Assembly (NCBI RefSeq): GCF_000745015.1
Contig: NZ_JQNA01000001.1
Location: 310,001-374,000 of the forward strand
From: Burkholderia sp. 9120
Lineage (GTDB): Bacteria > Pseudomonadota > Gammaproteobacteria > Burkholderiales > Burkholderiaceae
Length of the DNA: 64,000 nt
Reading direction: 5' to 3'
The notes below the pieces were generated by a model. It had not been told where the DNA came from and ran no database searches. It saw nothing but the letters and a program-made list of their open reading frames with translations. Of this stretch, positions 1 through 9,454 are shown piece after piece; the first letter of the stretch is position 1, and every line of letters starts with the position of its first letter. The translations under genes were made by a program, and so were the position numbers.

Positions 1-1
1 G

Positions 2-1048
2 GGCAATCTGCGTGAGCACTATCCGCGCTGGTTGTCGACCAGCGTAGTCGGGTTGCTGCTCATCGCGAACATCATCAACCTGGGGGCCGACCTCGGTGCA
101 ATGGGCGCAGCGCTCAAGCTGCTGATCGCAGGTCCGGCGTTACTCTACGTGTGCGGTTTCGGGCTACTTTCCGTTGTATTGGAAGTGTTCACCCGCTATG
201 CGCGCTACGTGTCGATTCTCAAATGGCTGTGCCTGTCGCTGTTCAGCTACGTGATCTGCGCCTTCGTCGTCAAAATGCCGTGGGATCAGGTCGGCCGGGC
301 CGTGCTAATGCCGGCGCTTTCCGTCAAACCGGACTACCTCGTCGCAATCGTCGCGGTCATGGGTACGACGATTAGCCCTTATTTGTTTTTCTGGCAGGCA
401 GAACAGGAAGTCGAAGACGAAAAGGAACGGCCCGGCGCACATCCGTTGACCCATGCGCCGTGGGAAGCGCCCGCGGAGTTCGCGCGGATCCGCATCGACA
501 CCTACCTCGGCATGGCGCTCTCGAATGTAATCGCGTTCTTCATCGTCGTGACGACGGCGACGACCTTGCATGCACACGGGATCACCGATATCCAGACTTC
601 GGCTCAGGCCGCGGAAGCGCTGCGCGCGATAGCAGGTCCGTTCACGTTCTTTGTGTTCGCCGCCGGCATCATCGGCACCGGCTTGTTGACGCTGCCTGTG
701 CTAGCCGGATCGGGTGCCTATGCGGTGGGCGAATTGTTCGTGTGGCGAGTGGGCCTCGCGCGCCTGCCATCGCAGGCGAAGGCGTTCTACGGCGTCATTG
801 CCGCCGCAACGGCAATCGGCGCCGGCCTGAACTTCACGTCGATAGATCCCGTCAAGGCGCTCTACTGGAGCGCAGTGCTCAATGGCGTCGTTGCGGTGCC
901 CGTGATGATCGTCATGATGCATCTCTCGATGCGGACGCACATCATGTCCGGTTTCACGCTTCCACCAACACTACGCACCTTCGGCTGGATTGCGACCGGC
1001 GTGATGGCGGCAACGGTCGTGGCGATGAGTGTCACCTGGTTTGCGTGA
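2..1048 (+). CDS. Nramp-related divalent metal transporter, C-terminal part (cut by window edge)
   Basis: The frame is open from base 2, and residues before the first possible start (TTG at 32) already read like Nramp sequence (NLREHYPRW), so the 5' end lies outside the window. The visible part has about nine hydrophobic segments and the helix NIINLGADLGAMG typical of the family. Nramp proteins are inner-membrane proton-coupled metal importers. In classical members helix 6 carries an MPH motif whose Met binds the transition metal. Here the matching stretch (bases 362-397) reads GTTISPYLFFWQ, with no MPH. That places it in a divergent Nramp-like branch, and the substrate (Mn, Fe, Mg or other) cannot be set from sequence. 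The gene converges on cbpM. Family assignment is firm; substrate is unknown. Confidence 0.85.
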   Translation, partial: GNLREHYPRWLSTSVVGLLLIANIINLGADLGAMGAALKLLIAGPALLYVCGFGLLSVVLEVFTRYARYVSILKWLCLSLFSYVICAFVVKMPWDQVGRAVLMPALSVKPDYLVAIVAVMGTTISPYLFFWQAEQEVEDEKERPGAHPLTHAPWEAPAEFARIRIDTYLGMALSNVIAFFIVVTTATTLHAHGITDIQTSAQAAEALRAIAGPFTFFVFAAGIIGTGLLTLPVLAGSGAYAVGELFVWRVGLARLPSQAKAFYGVIAAATAIGAGLNFTSIDPVKALYWSAVLNGVVAVPVMIVMMHLSMRTHIMSGFTLPPTLRTFGWIATGVMAATVVAMSVTWFA

Positions 1049-1058
1049 CGGATTCACT

Positions 1059-1373
1059 CTATCGCCGTGGGTCATGCTGTGTTCGCAACGCTTCGATCTC
1101 GTCAAGCAGATCGAGTGCGAGCGCGATGCCCGCAGCGTTGATCTCGAGATCCTGCGCGAGATGGCGGGCCTTGCGGGCGCGCCGCAATGAGACGCCGTCA
1201 AAGTGCGGACCATCATCTTCGCTAACGCGTTTCGGCTCGATCGCCCCTTGCTCGATCCAGTCAAAGATCTGAAGTTCAGAAGCGCCGGATACCCGGCACA
1301 ATTCGAGTAGCGTGAACTCCACCTGCTCCTCGACGATCAGGCATTTGAGCCAGGCCTTACGCGATTCGTTCAT
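1059..1373 (-). CDS. cbpM: CbpM, chaperone modulator of CbpA
   Basis: A 104-residue protein with a MerR-like N-terminal winged-helix segment (FTLLELCRVSGASELQIFDWIEQGAIEP) and a C-terminal helix rich in Leu and Glu (NAAGIALALDLLDEIEAL), the layout of CbpM. In enterobacteria CbpM binds the J domain of CbpA and blocks both its co-chaperone and DNA-binding activities. Its ATG overlaps the stop of cbpA by 4 bp, so the two are translationally coupled. It is the last gene of the apparent gadB-gadC-cbpA-cbpM operon. Assignment rests on family pattern plus its tight pairing with cbpA. Confidence 0.9.
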   Translation of the reverse strand: MNESRKAWLKCLIVEEQVEFTLLELCRVSGASELQIFDWIEQGAIEPKRVSEDDGPHFDGVSLRRARKARHLAQDLEINAAGIALALDLLDEIEALRTQHDPRR

Positions 1374-2410
1374 GATGAATCACCTGAAAAATGCGCGCGC
1401 GGGTCGAAGTCGCATGCCTGTCGTAATGCCTCGTAAGCGGCGCGTGCCTGGTCGCTGTCGGCCGGTGGCAGAGCGATGTTCAACCGCGCATAGAGGTCGC
1501 CCGCTGTACCGGCCGGACCGCTCGCCGGAATGCCCTTGCCCTTCAGGCGCAAGCGTTGGCCTCCGCTAGACCCTTTCGGTACGGCTATTTCGACGGTGCC
1601 GTCGGGCGTCGGCACGGTAATGCGCGCGCCCAGTGCCGCCTCCCAGGGCGCAACCGGCGCATCGATCGTCACATCGCGGCCGTCGACGCGGAAATGTTCC
1701 TGCGGGCGCAACGCGATTTCCAGGTACAGGTCGCCAGCTCGCCCCTCTCCGAAACCCGCACCCCCCTGGCCGGCAAGCCGCAAATGCTGCCCACTCTGCA
1801 CGCCCTTGGGAATGGAGACATCGAGCGTCCGTGACTTCATCACGACACGGCCGCTTGCATCGAGCACCGGCGTCTCCAGGGAAATCGTGCGCTGTGCCCC
1901 GCGATAGGTATCTTTCAGATCGATCACCACTTTGGCGTGGTGGTCCTCGCCCGGAGCGGAGTGCGGCACGCCGCCATAGGCATCCTCCATTTCCTGTGCC
2001 GTGGAGCGGCGACCGGCCCGAGCTGCCTCCCGCGCGCGCATCGTCGACGCGCGGCCACCTCCAGCATGTTCTCCGCGAAAAAGCGCCTCGAAGAATTCGC
2101 TGAAGCGTGCATTCTCGGCACCGCCGTCGTCCGCGCCGCTGAATTCGAAACCTTCGTCCCAGTGGGGCGGCGGCTCGAAGTCCCGACCGTTGAGCCACTG
2201 GTCGCCCATCCGGTCGTAGGCCGCACGCTTTTCCGTATCCTTGAGCACGCCATACGCCTCGCCAACCTCTTTGAAACGCGACTCCGCGTCGTCGAATTTG
2301 CTCAGGTCCGGATGGTATTTGCGAGCGAGCTTGCGATACGTACGCTTGATATCGTCCTGCGTCGCGCTGCGCGGCACTCCCAGCACTTCGTAATAGTCTT
2401 TGTATTTCAT
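1370..2410 (-). CDS. cbpA: CbpA, DnaJ-type (class II) co-chaperone / curved DNA-binding protein
   Basis: 346 residues. The J domain is residues 1-70 with the HPD triad at 33-35 that stimulates DnaK ATPase. A linker rich in Gly, Arg and Glu follows, then two beta-sandwich substrate-binding domains (about 160-335), as in CbpA/DnaJ class II. The Cys-rich zinc domain of true DnaJ is absent. The linker (about 75-150) is longer than in E. coli CbpA (306 aa). The gene starts 34 bp after gadC and its stop overlaps cbpM, which suggests expression together with the acid-resistance genes. Its start has only a weak Shine-Dalgarno, which fits a downstream position in an operon. Confidence 0.93.
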   Translation of the reverse strand: MKYKDYYEVLGVPRSATQDDIKRTYRKLARKYHPDLSKFDDAESRFKEVGEAYGVLKDTEKRAAYDRMGDQWLNGRDFEPPPHWDEGFEFSGADDGGAENARFSEFFEALFRGEHAGGGRASTMRAREAARAGRRSTAQEMEDAYGGVPHSAPGEDHHAKVVIDLKDTYRGAQRTISLETPVLDASGRVVMKSRTLDVSIPKGVQSGQHLRLAGQGGAGFGEGRAGDLYLEIALRPQEHFRVDGRDVTIDAPVAPWEAALGARITVPTPDGTVEIAVPKGSSGGQRLRLKGKGIPASGPAGTAGDLYARLNIALPPADSDQARAAYEALRQACDFDPRAHFSGDSS

Positions 2411-2444
2411 AATCGAAGGCCCATCAAAAAGGCCGCACGCGCAC

Positions 2445-3965
2445 CTATTTCAGCGGTATCGGGGCGGAACTGGCGAGCGGCGCGCCATGAACCGTCGCCC
2501 AGTCGCTGCGGCGAGCGTGGTGGATGATCAGGGGAATGCCGCCGAATACGACGATACCGAGCCCGACCAGTCCGGTATAAAGCAACGGTGAACCAACCGG
2601 CAACTGGTCCGGCGGGAAGAACGACACGGCGAAACTGAACAGCACGCCGGCAAAGCCGACGCCAGCGGTCAGCCACATACCGCCTACACCACCGGGCACC
2701 GTGAATGGTCGTGGCAACGCAGGTGCCGAATAGCGCAACTGGATCGCCGCCGCATACATCAACATGTAGGCAATCAGGTAGAGCGCGATCGTCATCGCGG
2801 AAATCAGGAAGAACGCGACCGATACATCCCGGATCACGAAGTAGAAGCACGAGATCACCGTCACGATCAGCCCTTGCACCAGCAGAATATGCGTGGGCAT
2901 CCCGTGGCGGTTCTTGGCCTGAAGGATTGGCGGCAATTCGCCTTCGTGCGCGGTTTCAAGCAGACCACGCGACGGACTGCCCAACCAGGCCAGCACACCG
3001 CTGATTGCACCGATGCCGACCAGCAGCGACAGTGCCGACACAGCCCAGCCCATATGCCAGAGGTCCGCAAGCACTGCACTGAACGCATCGAACACGCCAG
3101 ACTGCAACGAGATCTTCTCGTACGGCAAGATCGCCGCGATCGGCAACGCGCCGAGCGCGAAGATCAGCACCGAAATCAGCGCACCCAGTCCGATGGCCGC
3201 CGGATAGCCGCGACTCGGACTGCTCATGTCGATCACATGAACCGCCTGCACCTCCACGCCGGCAAATAGCAACACGATGCCGGCAAGAAACGAGATCGTG
3301 CCGAAGCCGTGAATCGCGGGCCAAAATCGCGCGTGACCATTTTGCGAAAGTGCGGCAACGTTCAGGTGCTGCCAGCCGAGCGGATGGCCGCTGCCGATCC
3401 AGTAGCCGAGCAGCGCGAGCAGCACGACACCCGGCACGATGGTGCCGATCACAAAGGTCCAGTTGGCGATCCTCGCGAATACTTCGACACCTTGCAGCAC
3501 GATCCACGTGGAGAGCCAGTACGCGACGATGCAGAAGATTCCGACATAAACGCCGTTCTTCGCCAGATCCGGGCGGCCAATCGTATAGGCGAGCGCCGCC
3601 GCGCCGAAGGTCAGCGCCACGGGATACCAGACGACGTTCTGGATCCATTGCAACCAGATCGCAAGGAAACCCCAACGTGTGCCGAACGCTTGCGCGACCC
3701 ACGTATAGATGCCCCCGCGCCGGTCGGCAAATGCGCCACCCAGTTCAGCCGAAATCAGCGACGCCGGGATCAGATAGAAGACCACCGTAAACGCGAGATA
3801 GACGAACATCGTCAGCTCTTCTTTCGCCAGCAACGGAAGTCCACGCAGGCTCGTGACCACGGCGGCGGCCGTCATCAGACCGATCGACGTGACGCTCAGA
3901 TACTTGCCGCGCTTCGCGGACTTTGCGGCCGGCAAAGCGGACGCGGCGGTATTGGTGCGATTCAT
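2445..3965 (-). CDS. gadC: GadC-like glutamate/GABA antiporter (APC family)
   Basis: 506 residues with 12 predicted membrane helices and the APC-superfamily features: an N-terminal GLMTAAAVVTSLRGLP helix break and the RRGGIYTWVAQAFG segment typical of the glutamate:GABA antiporter subfamily. These inner-membrane exchangers import glutamate and export the GABA made by GadB, which removes protons from the cytoplasm. The length is close to E. coli GadC (511 aa), although the C-terminal tail (the pH plug in E. coli) has little similarity that I can recognise. A good AGGAG lies just before the ATG. It begins 27 bp after gadB on the same strand, so the two form a functional pair. Confidence 0.92.
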   Translation of the reverse strand: MNRTNTAASALPAAKSAKRGKYLSVTSIGLMTAAAVVTSLRGLPLLAKEELTMFVYLAFTVVFYLIPASLISAELGGAFADRRGGIYTWVAQAFGTRWGFLAIWLQWIQNVVWYPVALTFGAAALAYTIGRPDLAKNGVYVGIFCIVAYWLSTWIVLQGVEVFARIANWTFVIGTIVPGVVLLALLGYWIGSGHPLGWQHLNVAALSQNGHARFWPAIHGFGTISFLAGIVLLFAGVEVQAVHVIDMSSPSRGYPAAIGLGALISVLIFALGALPIAAILPYEKISLQSGVFDAFSAVLADLWHMGWAVSALSLLVGIGAISGVLAWLGSPSRGLLETAHEGELPPILQAKNRHGMPTHILLVQGLIVTVISCFYFVIRDVSVAFFLISAMTIALYLIAYMLMYAAAIQLRYSAPALPRPFTVPGGVGGMWLTAGVGFAGVLFSFAVSFFPPDQLPVGSPLLYTGLVGLGIVVFGGIPLIIHHARRSDWATVHGAPLASSAPIPLK

Positions 3966-3992
3966 TTCGTGCGCTCCTGTGAAGAGGCGACA

Positions 3993-5378
3993 TCAATCGT
4001 GATGGAAAGTGGGCCCGGCGGTTGAATGGAGCACCGGGTTCTTCGTCAGATGCGCGACGGCGTGCCGGATGTCCCCGAGTAGCATCGCCGCCATGTCGCG
4101 GGTCACGCCGCGCCGGATCAACACGCGTTGCACGATGGTCTCCTCGCGCCCCGCCGGCAGTTCGTACGAGGCGATCTGCCAACCACGCATGCGTACCTGA
4201 TCGGACAGATCGAATAGCGTGAAGCCCGCTGTTTCCGGGTGCTTCAGCTTGTAGCAGACAGCCGGCAACGCACCGCGTCCATCGTAGATCAGCTCCAATG
4301 CGTCCATCTTCGCCAGACCGTCGGCCAGTGCTTGAGCCGTATCGGCGCATTCCTGCTGAATGTGCCGATAGCCTTCACGGCCCAGACGCAGCAGCATGTA
4401 GTACTGCGCAATGATCTGTCCGGCCGGCCTGGAGAAATTCAGTGCGAACGTGGGCATGTCGCCGCCCAGATAATCGACCCGGAAAATCAGTTCGCCAGGC
4501 AAGTCCTGAGTACTGCGCCAGACTATCCAGCCGACCCCGAGCGGGGCGAGTCCGTATTTGTGGCCCGACGCATTAATCGATTTGACGCGCGGCACGCAGA
4601 AGTCCCATTCGAGGTCCGGCTGAATGAACGGCGCGACGAAACCACCGCTGGCCGCATCGACATGAATCGGAATATCGAGCCCGACATTTGCTTGCAGCGC
4701 GTCCAGTGCACCCGCCAGCGCCTTCACTGGTTCATAGACACAGGTGAACGTAATGCCCAATGTGGCCACGACGCCAATCGTGTTCTCGTCGCAATACTGA
4801 GCCAGGTCTTCTGGTTCCAGTCCGGTCGCATCGCCTCTGAGCGGCACCTGACGCATCTCGACATCGAAGTACCGGGCGAATTTCGCCCAGCAGACCTGTA
4901 CGGGTCCACAGACGAAGTTTGGCTTGTCGGCCGGCTTGCCTTGCGCTTCCATGCGCTTTTTCCATTGCCACTTGAGCGCAAGTCCACCGAGCATGCAGGC
5001 TTCGCTCGACCCAGTTGTCGAGCAACCGGTGGTCTTCCACGATTTCGTTGCATGCCACAGATCGGCGAGCATGTGTACACAGCGCATTTCGATTTCAGCG
5101 GTTTGCGGATATTCGTCCTTGTCGATCATGTTCTTGTCTATCGACAGATCCATCAGGCGGCGAACTTCGTCGTCGGCATACGTAGTGCAGAACGTCGCGA
5201 GGTTCTGCCGTGAGTTGCCGTCCATGAATAACTCGTCGCGCACCAGATCGAATACCGCACGGCGATCGGACGATGCTTCCGGGATCCGGTACTTCGGTAG
5301 TGAAGAACCTGAGATCGTCGCGGCGTATTCGTCGGCGACGGCATCGGGTGTAGGCGGCGGAGACTTGAGAAAGGTCAT
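3993..5378 (-). CDS. gadB: Glutamate decarboxylase, PLP-dependent
   Basis: 461 residues from the ATG at 5378, close to the 466 of E. coli GadB. The frame stays open to 5525, but the upstream part has no GadB similarity and covers a palindromic element, so the short start is preferred. The PLP lysine is K274 in SINASGHKYGLAPLGVGW, and the TTGSSEACMLGGLALKW and HVDAASGGFVAP motifs of group II decarboxylases are intact. It converts L-glutamate to GABA and CO2, consuming a cytoplasmic proton. It is the first gene of the minus-strand operon with gadC, cbpA and cbpM, giving acid resistance. A palindrome at 5500-5522, about 120 bp upstream, is a candidate operator. Confidence 0.96.
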   Translation of the reverse strand: MTFLKSPPPTPDAVADEYAATISGSSLPKYRIPEASSDRRAVFDLVRDELFMDGNSRQNLATFCTTYADDEVRRLMDLSIDKNMIDKDEYPQTAEIEMRCVHMLADLWHATKSWKTTGCSTTGSSEACMLGGLALKWQWKKRMEAQGKPADKPNFVCGPVQVCWAKFARYFDVEMRQVPLRGDATGLEPEDLAQYCDENTIGVVATLGITFTCVYEPVKALAGALDALQANVGLDIPIHVDAASGGFVAPFIQPDLEWDFCVPRVKSINASGHKYGLAPLGVGWIVWRSTQDLPGELIFRVDYLGGDMPTFALNFSRPAGQIIAQYYMLLRLGREGYRHIQQECADTAQALADGLAKMDALELIYDGRGALPAVCYKLKHPETAGFTLFDLSDQVRMRGWQIASYELPAGREETIVQRVLIRRGVTRDMAAMLLGDIRHAVAHLTKNPVLHSTAGPTFHHD

Positions 5379-5499
5379 GACGTGAGATTCCCAACTTGAA
5401 ATGAGCGAAGCGGGTTCGTGAACGAACGGCGAGCAAGCGGAATGGTGATATTGGGGAGAAGGGAAAGCTTCCATAGTCACGATGCGCGCAGGACCGGTC

Positions 5500-5522
5500 G
5501 AAGTCGGTACGGTGCCGTACCG
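5500..5522. promoter_or_regulatory. Repeated palindromic element, copy 1 (upstream of gadB)
   Basis: The 18-bp core at 5505-5522 has 8-bp arms CGGTACGG and CCGTACCG around a 2-bp centre, with GAAGT in front of it. The same 23 positions recur at 9708-9730 upstream of acs with one mismatch. The element sits about 120 bp before gadB and about 150 bp before the divergent gene at 5676. The dyad symmetry, the size and the placement suggest the operator of a dimeric regulator. The regulator is unknown. Confidence 0.6.
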
Positions 5523-5675
5523 CACCGCCGCGTCCCACGCGATATGTTCATTGCATTACATCGCTATTGAGCGCGAGGTGGTGCTACTCACTGTGCTGTT
5601 TCCGGTCGGCCGTGACGCTGGTGATCTACGGCGCGAGCCCGGCGGATAAAACCATCCTTCAAGGAGCCCGTCATC

Positions 5676-5948
5676 ATGATCATCCCAACCGCGACATACA
5701 ACGGACACGAGTTACGTGCCTATGCTAGCCAGCAATTCCCGCCTTTCGACGATCCGTACGCCAAGGGCGCGCGGCGCTTTTCTTCCGTGGTACGAATCGA
5801 CACGATCCCCTTCAATGAGGCGGACGCACGACGCTACTCCACGGTCTTCGACGCTGCGAGCCCCGCCACTTTCAACGATGCGATCGATCTTGCGATGCAG
5901 TTCGGCAAGGATATCGTCGACGGCAAGGTTCAGGCTGCGGCACTCTGA
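5676..5948 (+). CDS. Conserved small hypothetical protein of the stress cluster
   Basis: 90 residues with a strong ribosome site (AAGGAG about 9 bp before the ATG). It has no signal peptide or membrane helix and is soluble, mixed in charge and without Cys. Nothing in it matches a family I can name with certainty. It lies divergent from gadB, shares the intergenic palindrome, and is followed 58 bp later by the universal stress protein gene, so it may be expressed with that gene. Confidence 0.7.
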   Translation: MIIPTATYNGHELRAYASQQFPPFDDPYAKGARRFSSVVRIDTIPFNEADARRYSTVFDAASPATFNDAIDLAMQFGKDIVDGKVQAAAL

Positions 5949-6006
5949 GCACCCAATCCAATGTCGCAACGGTGGTGGCCGTCGGAACGAACTCGTGGGG
6001 ACCGAC

Positions 6007-6537
6007 ATGTACAAACGCATTCTGGTAGCGATCGACGGTAGCGAGACGGCTGAACATGCGTTCGACAGCGCGCTTCAACTCGCGCACGATAACGAAGCGC
6101 AGTTGCAGCCTCTCTATGTCATCGCCAATCCCCTGGTGGCATACGACGCGTACGGCTACGATCCGACGATCCTGCGCGACGCCTGTACTGAAGAAGGCCA
6201 GCGGCTGATGGCGGATGCCCTGGCGCGAATGAAGCACGAGAACGTGGCCGGCGTCCCGCGCATCGTCGACGTCGCGCCGATCGGCGAGGACATCTCCGAA
6301 CGGATCCGCATCTCGGCTAACGAATTCAATGCGGATCTGCTAGTGCTCGGCACTCATGGGCGACGGGGTTTCAAGCGTCTGTTTCTCGGCAGCGTAGCCG
6401 AGCGCGTGGTGCGCTGCGCGAGCCTTCCGGTGTTGCTGGTGCCCAACCAACAACCACAAACAGCGGTCACGGAAACCACCGCACGGCGACATGCTGACGT
6501 CGCCGCCGCGATGTACGAAATGCCCCCGCGCCGGTAG
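6007..6537 (+). CDS. Universal stress protein, UspA family (nucleotide-binding type)
   Basis: 176 residues from the ATG at 6007. The open frame extends upstream, but family similarity starts at MYKRILVAIDGSETAEHA, the canonical Usp beginning. The ATP-binding signature G-2x-G-9x-G-S is complete (G115, G118, G128, S129). Such proteins are cytoplasmic dimers induced by starvation, low oxygen or acid. The C-terminal 35 residues after LPVLLVPN extend beyond the usual Usp fold and look disordered. It lies between a small gene on the same strand and the acetate genes on the other. Confidence 0.93.
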   Translation: MYKRILVAIDGSETAEHAFDSALQLAHDNEAQLQPLYVIANPLVAYDAYGYDPTILRDACTEEGQRLMADALARMKHENVAGVPRIVDVAPIGEDISERIRISANEFNADLLVLGTHGRRGFKRLFLGSVAERVVRCASLPVLLVPNQQPQTAVTETTARRHADVAAAMYEMPPRR

Positions 6538-6739
6538 CACTGGTTCACTCATCGCGGCGCACCACAAGGCGCGTCGCTCACCTCAAGTGCGTGCGTATGC
6601 CGGCCGCCTGCGCAAAAGTCTCATACGCGCCGAGATTCCGCTCATCACATGCCGTCCCTTACCCCCGCACCGCCTCCTGGGCTGCGCGGAAGGTTCGCTT
6701 CTGCGTGAAGCGCGAGGGCGCATCGCTTCAACAAACCTA

Positions 6740-7339
6740 TCAGAGTGCGACAGCGTGTCGGCTGAACACCCGTGGTTCGCCAACCGGCAGGACGACCCGG
6801 CCGTGGACCTCGTTGATCACATCGGCCGCCGAGAGGTAGAACGCGAGAGCTGCCGTCACAAGTCCCAGGTAGCCGCCCGCCATGCGCAAGATGACCGAAC
6901 CGGTCCATTCGCCTCCGGCCAGCAAACCAAACGTCATCCACAGCGCCAGAAAGATGACCTGCAACGCGCGCGGCGAGCGAAACGTGGCCAGCCACATATA
7001 GAACGTGAACGTTCCCCACAGGAACAGGTACCAGCCGACAAACGCGGCCGGCACCTTGTCGTGCAGAAACAGCACGAACAGTGCGAACGACCACCAGAAA
7101 GCCCCGTAGCTCAGAAAAGCCGTCGCGCCGAACGTATTGCCGCGCGGCAGTTCCATGATGCCGGCAATGGCCTGCGCAGTCCCGCCGTAAGCGAGTGCGC
7201 AGGCGAGCACAAGGCCCATCGACTCGCCCGAAAACCAGCCAGCGTTGATCATGCTCAGCAGCCACGTCGTCAATGCAAAGCCAGCGAGACCCAGTGGCGC
7301 AGGGTTCGCAAGTGTAGTTCGGATCGGTGCGCTGGCCAT
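6740..7339 (-). CDS. Acetate uptake transporter, GPR1/FUN34/YaaH (SatP) family
   Basis: 199 residues with six hydrophobic helices. The family signature NPAPLGL follows the N-terminus, and the central segment GIMELPRGNTFGATAFLSYGAFW is characteristic. The ATG at 7339 is chosen because AGGAG precedes it by about 7 bp; the longer frame overlaps the end of acs and lacks similarity. Family members import acetate and succinate through the inner membrane. It lies 56 bp downstream of acs on the same strand, so uptake and activation of acetate appear to be co-expressed. Confidence 0.9.
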   Translation of the reverse strand: MASAPIRTTLANPAPLGLAGFALTTWLLSMINAGWFSGESMGLVLACALAYGGTAQAIAGIMELPRGNTFGATAFLSYGAFWWSFALFVLFLHDKVPAAFVGWYLFLWGTFTFYMWLATFRSPRALQVIFLALWMTFGLLAGGEWTGSVILRMAGGYLGLVTAALAFYLSAADVINEVHGRVVLPVGEPRVFSRHAVAL

Positions 7340-7395
7340 GGCCTGCTCCTGAAGATGAAAAGCGATCTTGGGATCTCCGCGAGCTTCGCGAGAGG

Positions 7396-9369
7396 TCACC
7401 CGAGCTGATCGAGAATTGCCGGATTTTCCAGCGTCGACACGTCCTGTGTGATCTCTTCGCCCGCCGCCAGCGAGCGCAGCAGACGGCGCATGATCTTGCC
7501 CGAGCGGGTTTTCGGCAAATTCTCGCCGAAGCGGATTTCCTTCGGTTTCGCAATCGGCCCGATTTCCTTGCCCACCCACGCGCGCAGTTCATTCGCGATG
7601 GCGATCGCGTCGGCGCCTGTGGGCCGTTCGCCCTTTAACACCACGAACGCGACGACGACCTCGCCGGTCGTATCGTCAGCGCGACCGACGACAGCCGCCT
7701 CCGCAACTAGCGGATTGGCGACGAGTGCCGACTCGATCTCCATCGTGCCAAGTCGGTGGCCCGACACGTTGAGCACGTCGTCGATACGTCCGGTAATCGT
7801 GAAATAGCCGGTGTCCTCGTCACGCACCGCACCGTCACCCGCGAGATAGAGCTTGCCGCCGAGTTCCTCGGGAAAGTAACCGGTCGTGTAACGGACTGGA
7901 TCGCCCCATACGTTGCGCAGCATCGATGGCCACGGACGTTTGATGACGAGAATGCCACCTTGCCCGTTCGGCACGTCGTGGCCGGTCTCATCGACCACCG
8001 CGGCCATGATGCCCGGCAGCGGCAGCGTGCACGAACCCGGCACGAGCGGCGTGGCGCCAGGCATCGGCGCGATCATGTGGCCGCCCGTTTCGGTTTGCCA
8101 CCAGGTGTCGATGACAGGACAATGGCTATGGCCGACGTGCTCGTAGAACCACGTCCACGCAGCCGGGTTGATGGGTTCGCCGACCGTGCCTAGCAAGCGT
8201 AGGGTCGTTAGGTCGAAACGGTCCGGATGCACCTTCGGATCGGCTTCGGCCAGCTTGATCAGCGAGCGGATCGCGGTTGGCGCGGTATAGAACACCGTCA
8301 CGCGGTGTTTCGCGATCATCTGCCAGAACCGGCCGGCGTTCGGCCAGGTCGGCACGCCTTCGAACACCACCTGAGTCGCGCCGATCGCCATCGGACCATA
8401 CGCGATATAGCTATGACCTGTAATCCAGCCGATGTCGGCAGTGCACCAGAACACATCGCTGCGCTTGGCGTCGAAAGTCCACTTCATGGTTTGCGCGGCC
8501 CACATCAGGAAGCCACCAGTGCTGTGCTGCACACCCTTCGGCACGCCGGTCGACCCGGATGTATAGAGGATGAAGAGCGGATGTTCCGCGCCGACCCACT
8601 CCGGCTCGCAAGTGGCCGCCTCGGCTTGCGTGAGTTCGTGCATCCACAGGTCGCGTCCCTCGTGCCACGCGACCTGGCCGCCCGTACGCTGATAGACAAT
8701 CACGCTCTTCACCGCCTCGCAGCCGCCCATTGCCAGGGCTTCATCTGCAATGTTCTTCAGCGGCAACGCCTTGCCACCGCGCATCTGTTCATCACATGTG
8801 ACCAGCACGACCGCGCCCACATTGACGATCCGCTCGTTGAGCGACTTCGACGAGAAGCCGCCGAATACGACTGAATGGGTCGCGCCGATGCGAGCACAGG
8901 CCTGCATGGCCACAATGCCTTCGATCGACATCGGCATATAGATCACCACGCGATCGCCTTTTTTTACGCCACGAGTTCGCAGCGCGTTGGCAAAGCGGCT
9001 CACGCGTTCGAGCAACGCGCGATAGGTCACTTGCGTGACGGCGCCGTCGTCGGCTTCGAAGATCACCGCAACATGATCACCGTTACCCGCATCGACGTGG
9101 CGGTCAAGGCAGTTGTACGACGCATTCAGCGTGCCGTCGCTGAACCATTCATAGAACGGCGCACGCGATTCGTCGAGAACCGAAGAGAACGGCGTTTTCC
9201 ATTGCAGTGTTTCGCGCGCCAGACGAGCCCAGAATCCTGGATAGTCGCGCTCTGCCTCGGCGACTAGCGCGCGATAGGCATCCATGCCGGAGATCGCGGC
9301 GTAAGCCGCCACGCTGGCGTGCGGGAGGAATGCCTGCGGCTCCTCCAGAATTGATTCGGTAGTTGACAT
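7396..9369 (-). CDS. acs: Acetyl-coenzyme A synthetase
   Basis: 657 residues from the ATG at 9369, which has GAGGG upstream; E. coli Acs has 652. The AMP-binding core [11 protein letters not shown] is at 269-279, and the C-terminal [10 protein letters not shown] motif holds the catalytic lysine that Gcn5-type acetyltransferases modify in the family. It activates acetate to acetyl-AMP and then acetyl-CoA in the cytoplasm. It is followed by the acetate transporter gene. A long hairpin (9416-9454) lies in its presumed leader, and a palindrome shared with the gadB upstream region is at 9708-9730. Placement among stress genes suggests a role in acetate scavenging under stress. Confidence 0.97.
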   Translation of the reverse strand: MSTTESILEEPQAFLPHASVAAYAAISGMDAYRALVAEAERDYPGFWARLARETLQWKTPFSSVLDESRAPFYEWFSDGTLNASYNCLDRHVDAGNGDHVAVIFEADDGAVTQVTYRALLERVSRFANALRTRGVKKGDRVVIYMPMSIEGIVAMQACARIGATHSVVFGGFSSKSLNERIVNVGAVVLVTCDEQMRGGKALPLKNIADEALAMGGCEAVKSVIVYQRTGGQVAWHEGRDLWMHELTQAEAATCEPEWVGAEHPLFILYTSGSTGVPKGVQHSTGGFLMWAAQTMKWTFDAKRSDVFWCTADIGWITGHSYIAYGPMAIGATQVVFEGVPTWPNAGRFWQMIAKHRVTVFYTAPTAIRSLIKLAEADPKVHPDRFDLTTLRLLGTVGEPINPAAWTWFYEHVGHSHCPVIDTWWQTETGGHMIAPMPGATPLVPGSCTLPLPGIMAAVVDETGHDVPNGQGGILVIKRPWPSMLRNVWGDPVRYTTGYFPEELGGKLYLAGDGAVRDEDTGYFTITGRIDDVLNVSGHRLGTMEIESALVANPLVAEAAVVGRADDTTGEVVVAFVVLKGERPTGADAIAIANELRAWVGKEIGPIAKPKEIRFGENLPKTRSGKIMRRLLRSLAAGEEITQDVSTLENPAILDQLG

Positions 9370-9415
9370 TTCGTGTCCCTCGCACGCTTTCACGCGTGCT
9401 CTATAAGATGTTTTT

Positions 9416-9454
9416 CGGCTACTTGTCGCGGCGCTTGGGTGCGACGAGTAGCCG
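9416..9454 (-). promoter_or_regulatory. Long stem-loop in the presumed acs leader
   Basis: Arms 9416-9429 and 9441-9454 pair over 14 positions with one mismatch around an 11-nt loop, 46 bp before the acs ATG. On the acs (minus) strand the stem is followed by a run of A rather than T, so it is not a standard terminator for that strand. It could be a leader RNA structure or protein-binding dyad. Confidence 0.5.

Noticed and set aside
5379..5525. Longer N-terminus of GadB
   Set aside because: The extra residues have no GadB similarity and overlap the palindromic element.
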